Positions 31,141-36,320 of a DNA stretch of 36,320 nt are shown piece after piece. This stretch comes from Bacillota bacterium. Lineage in GTDB: Bacteria; Bacillota; Clostridia; Oscillospirales; Ethanoligenentaceae. The translations under genes and the position numbers were made by a program. Within the stretch, counting starts at the first letter, position 1; every line of letters begins with the position of its first letter. The notes under the pieces were generated by a model. That model saw nothing but the letters and a program-made list of their open reading frames with translations. It did not search any database and was not told the DNA's origin. The DNA lies in NCBI GenBank assembly GCA_023391535.1, contig JAEWAU010000123.1, forward strand, positions 1-36,320, read 5' to 3'.

Positions 31141-32272
31141 GTTTGATCCGGACGCTGCTGCCGTTTGTGAGCGAGGCGGGCGGATTCTCCAGAACAACGT
31201 CGCCCTGCCTTACGCCGCTTCTAACCTGAACGCCGTTGTCGGTTTCGTCGCTCACCGCTATTGTGCGGCGGAGGGCTTTCCCGTTTTGAAAGATGAACAC
31301 ATACTCGGAGCCTGCGCTATCCTGCAAAACGGATTCGTATGGCACCAGGATGGCCGCATGGTTTGAGGAGGTGCGAATCAGCGCATTCACATTCATGCCG
31401 GGTTTCAGCGCCGAATTGCCATGGTCGAGCTGTATCGTCACCAACACGGTGTTCTGAGAGCCGCTGTCGGTGGTTGTCGTGGGCGCGATGGCCGTCACCT
31501 CACCGGCATAGCTGCCGGAGAACCCGTCGCCCGTCACCAGGGCCGCCTGCCCGATGGCGATATTTTTAATCTGGCTTTCGGGCACTTGCGCATCCATTTC
31601 AATGGCGTCGAGATCCGAAATTTCCACAAGCGTGTCCCCCGCTGCAATCATGCTTCCGGTATCGTTCACACTGGTGACGGTGCCGGAGCACGGAGCGGTA
31701 AGGTGGCTGCCGATATACGCCATCGTTTCCTGGGCAATCGTCTGCTGCGTATCCGCCGCTGCCGAAGATGCGGCCTGTTCGGCCGTAGCTCCGCTTGCGC
31801 TTTGAATTTTCTGAAGAAATTGGTCGTACGTATTCTTACCGATGATTCCGGCGCTCAAAGCCTGCTGAAGTCTTTCCTGCGCGCCGTTCAGCTCGGAGGA
31901 AGCCGCGTCCGCAGAAGATGAGACGGCCGCGCCCGATGAAGAACCGTTCGCTAAGCTTTCATCGCGGTTTTGAAGCGCCTGCAGCGTAACGGCCTGGTCT
32001 ACCTCGAATAGCCGGTCGCCCGCCCGGACTTTTTTCCCCACGCCGACGTCGTATTTTGCAATTTTCACCGGGCACCCGAAACAAATATCCTCCTTGGAAG
32101 CGGCGCGCAGTGTTCCGCCCGCCGAAACGGTGGAAACCGTAGTGGTGGAAACGGCGCGGAACGCTTCCACCGGTGTGTACGACAGAGGCAGGATCTGTGG
32201 GGACAGCAGCAGCACCATACAAATTGCCGCGGTGCAAGTAACGGCGAGAATCAATTTTTTCAACGGAACCAC
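31136..32272 (-). CDS. HlyD/MacA-like membrane-fusion (efflux adaptor) protein
   Basis: A 378-aa extracytoplasmic adaptor. The N-terminal basic segment and hydrophobic helix (about 5-27, KKLILAVTCTAAICMVLLLS) anchor it. A lipoyl/barrel-sandwich half (VGVGKKVRAGDRLFEVDQAV) is followed by an Ala/Ser-rich helical hairpin (about 105-185). The second lipoyl half is LTAPCSGTVTSVNDTGSMIA, and a beta-barrel with LVPYESVLQD follows. This is the layout of MacA/YknX-like adaptors for MacB exporters. GTG 32272 has AAGGGGG at 6-nt spacing. TTG 32263 is an alternative that gives MKKLIL. Partner permease lies 115 nt downstream. Confidence 0.92.
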   Translation of the reverse strand: MVPLKKLILAVTCTAAICMVLLLSPQILPLSYTPVEAFRAVSTTTVSTVSAGGTLRAASKEDICFGCPVKIAKYDVGVGKKVRAGDRLFEVDQAVTLQALQNRDESLANGSSSGAAVSSSADAASSELNGAQERLQQALSAGIIGKNTYDQFLQKIQSASGATAEQAASSAAADTQQTIAQETMAYIGSHLTAPCSGTVTSVNDTGSMIAAGDTLVEISDLDAIEMDAQVPESQIKNIAIGQAALVTGDGFSGSYAGEVTAIAPTTTTDSGSQNTVLVTIQLDHGNSALKPGMNVNALIRTSSNHAAILVPYESVLQDSAGSEYVFIFQNGKALRRTIAVSDETDNGVQVRSGVRQGDVVLENPPASLTNGSSVRIKR

Positions 32273-32394
32273 TCCCTACCCCCTTAGTTTGGCAGTTGGA
32301 AAACATTTTATGAAGGCTCTTGGAAATTTGTACACGGGTTTTTCGGGAATATTTCAAAGCCAGCGCAGAAAAAATACTTTCATACCTCTGCCCT

Positions 32395-32421
32395 GCCGCC
32401 GTATTTTTCCGGCGGCTTTTT
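32395..32421 (+). terminator. Short intrinsic-type hairpin with T-run
   Basis: GCCGCCG (32395-32401) and CGGCGGC (32410-32416) form a 7-bp stem with a TATTTTTC loop, followed by TTTTT (32417-32421). It faces the + strand, where no gene lies directly upstream, so it could stop antisense transcription over the adaptor leader. Confidence 0.5.
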
Positions 32422-32483
32422 GAAACCGGCCTCCTGCGGCCGGCGCGGATACGATTCTCCGATAAACATTCAGCAAGTGGATG

Positions 32484-32562
32484 AAATCCGCCGAAACCCA
32501 GAGAGGACAGGCTTTTGCCGCGGATTTTTATCTGCGCGCGTTCGCACGAATTCTCAATCGGA
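32484..32562 (+). repeat. Structured repeat, family 2 copy 2
   Basis: The segment 32511-32562 matches 17433-17483. AAATCCGC (32484-32491) is perfectly complementary to GCGGATTT (32520-32527), forming an outer stem around a purine-rich loop. It lies in the 418-nt gene-free stretch (32273-32690), which otherwise holds hairpins and terminators but no convincing gene. Confidence 0.6.
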
Positions 32563-32570
32563 GAAAAGTA

Positions 32571-32618
32571 TAAAATAGACGCTGTCCGGCGCGTTTTCAC
32601 ACGCCGGACAGCGTCTAT
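32571..32618 (-). terminator. Terminator downstream of radA (minus strand)
   Basis: ATAGACGCTGTCCGGCG (32575-32591) and CGCCGGACAGCGTCTAT (32602-32618) form a perfect 17-bp stem with a 10-nt loop. On the minus strand it is followed by TTTTATACTTTT, so it is placed to end radA-side transcription. On the + strand no T-run follows. Confidence 0.7.
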
Positions 32619-32690
32619 AGCCCCGCAAGCACCGCATATCGCAGCCAACAGCTGCCGGCGCGGCCCTTTGCGGAAAGGGGTGCTTTTGGA

Positions 32691-32864
32691 ATGAGTCTGA
32701 TTCAATGTTCGAGCGACTGCGCCTACCAGAAGGACGGCTACTGTGCGCTGGAAAAAGCCGCTGAGATCACAAATGAGGTCAAGGCAGACGCGTGCCTGCA
32801 CTTCGTCCCCCAAAAGCGGAAAGCGGATACGGGGCGCCATCACGGTCAGGCAAGCGCCTCGTAG
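32691..32864 (+). CDS. Small cysteine-rich protein convergent with radA
   Basis: A 57-aa protein, MSLIQCSSDCAYQKDGYCAL at the start, with Cys at 6, 10, 18 and 35. The CxxxC...C...C pattern suggests a small metal-binding or disulfide fold. Short proteins with this start occur beside radA in Clostridia and are often labelled hydroxymyristoyl-ACP dehydratase, a name without basis in such a short chain. SD GGAAAGGGG stands 10 nt before ATG 32691. Its last 19 bases overlap the 3' end of radA on the opposite strand; the family core ends near residue 40, so the tail is variable. Function unknown. Confidence 0.75.
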   Translation: MSLIQCSSDCAYQKDGYCALEKAAEITNEVKADACLHFVPQKRKADTGRHHGQASAS

Positions 32865-34231
32865 GCCTCCCGTGCCGTCTTAACGCCAACCAGTTCGATC
32901 CCGAAATCCCTGCCGTGCAGATTTTTCAGGTTTTGATATGGAAAAACAGCGCGGGAAAAGCCGAGCCTCGCAGCCTCCGTCAGGCGCGATTCCGCGCGCG
33001 CGGCGGCGCGCAGCTCGCCGGCCAGCCCCACCTCGCCGAAAACGACGGCGTCCGGGTTAAGGGGCTTGTCCTTTAAGCTGGAAACCAGCGACACCGAAAC
33101 GGCGAGATCGGCGGCCGGCTCGTCCAGCTTTAAGCCGCCCACAACGTTGACGTACGCATCCAAATTGGAAAAGAAGTAACCGGAGCGCTTTTCCAGCACG
33201 GCCAGCAGCACGGCCATGCGGTTATAATCGAAGCCCGTGGACATGCGCCGCGGCGTTCCGAACGAGCTTGCCGAAACCAGCGCCTGCACCTCGGCAAGCA
33301 CCGGGCGCGAGCCCTCCATCACGCAGGCGACGCAGGTGCCCGATACATGGAGCGGCCTGCCCGAAAGCAGTGCGATCGAAGGATTCTGCACTTCGCGCAG
33401 GCCCTCGTCCGTCATCTCGAATACGCCGATCTCGTTTGTGGAACCGTACCGGTTCTTGGCGGCCCGCAGAATACGGAACGGCAGATTCCGTTCCCCCTCG
33501 AAATAGAGCACCGTGTCCACAATATGCTCGAGCACTTTCGGGCCGGCAATGGCGCCTTCTTTGTTGACATGCCCCACGAGGAACAGCGCAGTTTCGCCCG
33601 CCTTTGCCACGGAGAGCAGCTCCTGTGTGCATTCCCGCACCTGGCTGACGCTGCCGGGCGAGGAGGATAAGCTGCTCTGGCACATCGTCTGAATGGAATC
33701 CACGATGGCGATATCGGGCTTGACCGCCGCAATCGTCCCGGCCACCACCTCCACATCCGTTTCGGCGAGCAGAAGTAGCCCCGGGTTTTCCACCTGCAGC
33801 CTTCGCGCGCGCAGGCGGATTTGCCGTACGGATTCCTCGCCCGTGATGTAGAGCACCTTTTTATCCGGGCTAAGAAAGCGGCAGATTTGAAGCAACAGTG
33901 TCGACTTGCCGATGCCCGGATCGCCGCTGAGCAGAATCAGGGAGCCCTTGACGATTCCTCCGCCGAGCACGCGGTCGAGCTCTTCCAGCCCTGAGAGCGT
34001 GCGCGCCTCTTCCGATGCATCGGCCTCGTCGTCACCGAGCAAAACAGGCCGGCCGGGCGCCTTTTCCGCGGAACGCTGCGCGGCGGCTTTTGCCGGGGAC
34101 GCCGCAGGCACCGCCGCCAATTCTTCCGTCATCGTATTCCACGCGCCGCATTCCGGGCATTTCCCGGACCATTTGGGCGACTGAAACCCGCACTCCGAAC
34201 AAACGTATACGCTTTTGACTTTTTGGCTCAT
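32846..34231 (-). CDS. radA: DNA repair protein RadA
   Basis: RadA is a RecA-like ATPase and branch-migration helicase (Sms). It has 461 aa. The N-terminal zinc finger is YVCSECGFQSPKWSGKCPEC (about 9-28). Walker A is GDPGIGKST, followed by the RadA-specific KNRYGSTNEIGVFEM, equivalent to the KNRFG motif. The C-terminal Lon-protease-like domain has VVGGLKLDEPAADLAVSVSL and FGEVGLAGELR. ATG 34231 has AAAGGA seven bases upstream. An Ala-rich linker lies between the zinc finger and the ATPase. It follows cwlD on the same strand with a 79-nt gap holding a hairpin. Confidence 0.96.
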   Translation of the reverse strand: MSQKVKSVYVCSECGFQSPKWSGKCPECGAWNTMTEELAAVPAASPAKAAAQRSAEKAPGRPVLLGDDEADASEEARTLSGLEELDRVLGGGIVKGSLILLSGDPGIGKSTLLLQICRFLSPDKKVLYITGEESVRQIRLRARRLQVENPGLLLLAETDVEVVAGTIAAVKPDIAIVDSIQTMCQSSLSSSPGSVSQVRECTQELLSVAKAGETALFLVGHVNKEGAIAGPKVLEHIVDTVLYFEGERNLPFRILRAAKNRYGSTNEIGVFEMTDEGLREVQNPSIALLSGRPLHVSGTCVACVMEGSRPVLAEVQALVSASSFGTPRRMSTGFDYNRMAVLLAVLEKRSGYFFSNLDAYVNVVGGLKLDEPAADLAVSVSLVSSLKDKPLNPDAVVFGEVGLAGELRAAARAESRLTEAARLGFSRAVFPYQNLKNLHGRDFGIELVGVKTAREAYEALA

Positions 34232-34284
34232 GGTACGATCCTTTCGCGCAAACCGCGATTTTCCGCAGCAACGTTGCCAGGGCA

Positions 34285-34316
34285 GCATAGCTGCGGCAGT
34301 GCTGCCACAGCTATGC
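34285..34316. repeat. Hairpin between cwlD and radA
   Basis: GCATAGCTG (34285-34293) pairs with CAGCTATGC (34308-34316), and inside it GGCAG (34295-34299) with CTGCC (34302-34306). The stem overlaps the cwlD stop codon and has no T-run on the minus strand. It is a possible processing or partial attenuation site within a cwlD-radA transcript. Confidence 0.5.
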
Positions 34317-35075
34317 CGGCGCCTCTTCCCTGTAAAGGCCAAGGACTCCACAGTATATGGCGAACGCCATCTTGTTCTGATATGCGTCGCTTTGCAGAAG
34401 CCCGGCCTCCGTCGGGTTGGAAAGGAAACCGCATTCCACCAACACGGCGGGCGATTTTGCGTGGTACAATAAGTAAAGGTTATCCCCTGCGGGCTTGATG
34501 GCCCTGTCATTTTGCGGCTGAAGCTGCGCCTTTACGCTCTCCTGGATGGATTGCGCAAGTACTTTGCTGATCTCGTTGTTTGCGGAGTAAAACACCTGCG
34601 TGCCGTTGTACTGCGACTGCCCGAACTTGTTTTGGTGGATGCTGAGAAAGAGGGCTTTCGGGTTTTCCTCCATTATTTTAAACCGGTTATGGATATCGGT
34701 CGTCTTTTTCCGGCGGATGGTTTCGCTGCCCTCGTCGTGGATGGAGCGGTCGTCCTCGCGCGTCATAATCACCTGGTAGCCGGATGCCGTGAACAAAGCT
34801 TTCAGCTTCAGGGAGATGGCGAGATTGATTCCTTTTTCCACCACGCCGTCCACGCCTACGGCGCCGCCGTCCACTCCGCCGTGCCCGGCGTCGATAATCA
34901 CGGCGTGCCCAAAGGCGGCTGTGCCTTTTCCGGCACGGACGGTCGTCCGGCCCCCGCCGCATCCCGGCAGACTAAAGGCGGCCAGAAGCGCCAGCAGAGC
35001 GCACAGAAGCGCCCGCCTCTTTCCAGGGAAAAGGCGGCTCCGCCAGAAACGGACAAAGGACACAACACACCGCAT
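34311..35075 (-). CDS. cwlD: N-acetylmuramoyl-L-alanine amidase, CwlD-like
   Basis: An Amidase_3 zinc hydrolase of 254 aa. In sporulating Firmicutes CwlD removes stem peptides in cortex peptidoglycan, a step toward muramic-delta-lactam. The catalytic zinc residues appear in IDAGHGGVDGGAVG (His), DGVVEKGINLAISLKL (Glu), FLSIHQNKFG (His) and AVLVECGFLSN (Glu). The N-terminus is basic, then a hydrophobic helix ending LPGC, a lipobox-like site with an unusual Pro. The chosen ATG 35075 has a G-rich SD. ATG 35096 and GTG 35093 have no SD upstream. Length and the CwlD-type motif set favour CwlD over vegetative amidases. Confidence 0.87.
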   Translation of the reverse strand: MRCVVSFVRFWRSRLFPGKRRALLCALLALLAAFSLPGCGGGRTTVRAGKGTAAFGHAVIIDAGHGGVDGGAVGVDGVVEKGINLAISLKLKALFTASGYQVIMTREDDRSIHDEGSETIRRKKTTDIHNRFKIMEENPKALFLSIHQNKFGQSQYNGTQVFYSANNEISKVLAQSIQESVKAQLQPQNDRAIKPAGDNLYLLYHAKSPAVLVECGFLSNPTEAGLLQSDAYQNKMAFAIYCGVLGLYREEAPA

Positions 35076-35141
35076 ATACCCACCCCCGTTCACCATATGA
35101 TGGGAGGGGGGCGTTCTAGTACGACCCGAACTTATCTTTAC

Positions 35142-35924
35142 TTATCTTTTCGGCTTTTCCGCGCTCTTTGCCTTCCGAATGGTGTAGCCCGGAGTCGGCT
35201 TCTTCGTCTGCTTGCGGTTTTTGTATACAAGGCGGGGCAGCAGAGCAAAATGCCGGTAGCCCACTATATAGCCGGCCGCCGATATCAGAGGGATCGGCAG
35301 CAGGAACAGGATGCACAGCGCGGGCATCTGCAGCGGCGCGTCGCTGATGAGAACATACTGCAGATTGAGAATGCGGTACACCACTTCGAATACGTTCGCG
35401 GCAATGGTGCCACCCGCGGCTGTGTGCGAAATCCAGAAGCAAAGCCAGAGTACGGCATAGGGAATCGTGGCCAGCAGCCCCGCGACAAACCCTTTGGACA
35501 TGCATTTCGGCATATGCCCGTATTTGACGCGGTTCGGGTCCCGATCCCCCTCATGCCAGGAGGTGGTATAGATCAAAGCGGCAAAAATCAGGATGCACAG
35601 AGCGGCGAGAAATATTTTCCCCCCCATGCTGCCGATCAAACCGCCTTCCTGGGGTGTGGCGAGGGAAACGCCCGCGGCGGAAGCAGCCGAGGACGATGTA
35701 GACAAAGCGGACGAAGCTTTGGAAGAACTTGCCGACGATGCGGACGCCGCAGAAGAGGCCGATGATGTGGACGATGCGGATGAGGCGGAAGAGGCCGATG
35801 AAGATGAGGTGGATTTTGCGCCGATGGACCCAAACGTAAGAATGATGATGAATGTCAGGACGACGGAAATCAACGAAGAGCCGAGAATGGATAGAGCCAG
35901 TTTTCCGGTGGTTTTTTTGAGCAT
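35142..35924 (-). CDS. Ser/Ala-rich membrane protein of unknown function
   Basis: I do not recognise this 260-aa protein. It has an N-terminal hydrophobic helix (about 12-32), then a low-complexity linker of almost pure Ser and Ala (about 38-84), then about four membrane helices (100-235) and a basic tail (KNRKQTKKPTPGYTIRKAKS). The helix arrangement suggests an externally exposed Ser/Ala linker if the N-terminus is inside, which could be a glycosylated spacer. ATG 35924 has GAGGTG at short spacing. A sigma-A-like promoter lies upstream, and cwlD follows 66 nt downstream on the same strand, so it may share that transcript. Confidence 0.75.
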   Translation of the reverse strand: MLKKTTGKLALSILGSSLISVVLTFIIILTFGSIGAKSTSSSSASSASSASSTSSASSAASASSASSSKASSALSTSSSAASAAGVSLATPQEGGLIGSMGGKIFLAALCILIFAALIYTTSWHEGDRDPNRVKYGHMPKCMSKGFVAGLLATIPYAVLWLCFWISHTAAGGTIAANVFEVVYRILNLQYVLISDAPLQMPALCILFLLPIPLISAAGYIVGYRHFALLPRLVYKNRKQTKKPTPGYTIRKAKSAEKPKR

Positions 35925-36085
35925 AAAAACACCTCAGGAGCGGCCTTGCGGGCAATACCTGCCGGACCGCAAAAGCACAGATTTTTTTCCGCCGATTCCT
36001 TGCGGCAATTCCGGAAAAGCCGGAAACGAGTAAAACGGCTATCCCGATTTTGGATGGAATTGCTGTGGGCAGGGCGTACCCTGTC

Positions 36086-36114
36086 ATTATAGATCATTTG
36101 CGCCGTTGGGGCAA
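36086..36114 (-). promoter_or_regulatory. Promoter for the Ser/Ala-rich membrane protein unit
   Basis: Minus-strand TTGCCC (36114 to 36109), a 17-bp spacer and TATAAT (36091 to 36086). This lies about 160 nt before the start at 35924. The 5' leader shows no clear riboswitch. The 269-nt stretch 35925-36193 otherwise holds only the tRNA terminator. Confidence 0.6.
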
Positions 36115-36128
36115 TATGCCGTGCCGGT

Positions 36129-36178
36129 AAAACGAAAAGGTGCCCGCAAGAGACGCGAACACGTCTTTTGCGGGCACC
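36129..36178 (-). terminator. Terminator of the tRNA cluster
   Basis: GGTGCCCGCAAGAGACG (36139-36155) and CGTCTTTTGCGGGCACC (36162-36178) form a 17-bp stem with one G-U. On the minus strand it is followed by TTTTCGTTTT. It lies 15 nt past the 3' end of tRNA-Gly. Confidence 0.8.
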
Positions 36179-36193
36179 CCTCAGCAAAAAATC

Positions 36194-36269
36194 TGGAGCG
36201 GATGACGAGACTCGGACTCGCTACCTCCACCTTGGCAAGGTGGCGCTCTGCCAGATGAGCTACATCCGC
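36194..36269 (-). tRNA. tRNA-Gly (GCC)
   Basis: A complete 76-nt cloverleaf on the minus strand with encoded CCA. The acceptor stem is GCGGATG/CATCCGC with discriminator T. The anticodon stem is CCACC/GGTGG around TTGCCAA, so the anticodon is GCC. It is followed closely by a terminator and preceded by tRNA-Phe. Confidence 0.95.
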
Positions 36270-36274
36270 ATATT

Positions 36275-36320
36275 TGGTGCCTCCGGGCGGAATCGAACCA
36301 CCGACACGGGGATTTTCAGT
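36275..36320 (-). tRNA. tRNA-Phe (GAA), partial
   Basis: The 3' part of a tRNA cut by the window end. The anticodon loop reads CTGAAAA (anticodon GAA, 36315-36317). The T-arm is GGTGG-TTCGATT-CCGCC, and the acceptor 3' strand CGGAGGC is followed by ACCA. The sequence from the loop on is typical of clostridial tRNA-Phe. It is five bases upstream of tRNA-Gly on the same strand, so the two are co-transcribed. Confidence 0.9.

Noticed and set aside
31959..32843. Minus-strand open frame crossing repeat family 2 upstream of the adaptor
   Set aside because: It runs through two terminator hairpins, overlaps the adaptor in another frame, and has no SD or recognisable domain.
35076..35096. Longer start of cwlD at ATG 35096
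   Set aside because: The upstream minus-strand sequence is C-rich (CCCCTCCC) with no SD, and the added residues do not fit a signal peptide better.
35593..36033. Acidic Asp/Glu/Ala-rich + strand frame
   Set aside because: It is the antisense of the Ser/Ala codons of the membrane protein. The skewed composition follows from the repeat.
1..36320. CRISPR array, insertion sequence, prophage or toxin-antitoxin module
   Set aside because: No regular repeat-spacer array, transposase, integrase, phage structural gene or antitoxin-like pair was seen.

Overview
The window looks like core chromosome from a GC-rich, spore-forming member of the Clostridia, probably Oscillospiraceae or a related family. 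The reasons are a complete eight-gene spoIIIA operon, a CwlD-type cortex amidase, a HisZ-dependent short HisG, the clostridial order Asp23-nusB-M22-xseA-xseB-ispA-dxs-tlyA-nadK-argR-recN, and frequent GTG and TTG starts with strong Shine-Dalgarno (SD) sequences. This placement is inferred from gene content and families; no search was run.

Layout. (1) 1-8.3 kb: a histidine operon hisZ-G-D-C-B-H-A-F-I-E on the + strand. Two good housekeeping-type promoters precede it and a strong intrinsic terminator follows. All steps from PRPP and ATP to histidine are encoded except histinol-phosphate phosphatase (HolPase). (2) 8.3-13.9 kb: spoIIIAA to spoIIIAH, the mother-cell half of the SpoIIIA-SpoIIQ channel, with a candidate sigma-E promoter upstream. 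(3) 13.9-26.6 kb: a separately promoted housekeeping run. It holds an Asp23-family envelope protein, NusB with a long basic tail, a TsaD-like paralogue, both exonuclease VII subunits, isoprenoid genes (ispA, dxs), a small PAP2-related membrane protein, tlyA, nadK, argR, recN and tyrS. (4) 26.6-32.3 kb: a minus-strand accessory block with a Zn-dependent phospholipase C-like protein, an AEC-family carrier, a DUF6873-type GME-fold protein, and a MacB-like permease plus membrane-fusion adaptor with no ATPase beside them. (5) 32.4-36.3 kb: a repeat-rich intergenic stretch, a 57-aa Cys-rich protein convergent with radA, radA, cwlD, a Ser/Ala-rich membrane protein, and a tRNA-Gly/tRNA-Phe cluster cut by the window end.

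Most genes are ordinary and confidently named. The less expected content lies between genes. Three families of palindromic or structured repeats each occur twice: near 14.3 and 26.6 kb, at 17.4 and 32.5 kb, and at 21.3 and 31.1 kb. The last pair starts at the stop codon of the upstream gene in both copies. There is also a four-unit tandem SD array before spoIIIAE and an AT-rich perfect palindrome upstream of the AEC carrier. I see no phage, insertion sequence, CRISPR array or obvious defence system, and I do not claim a new multi-gene system.
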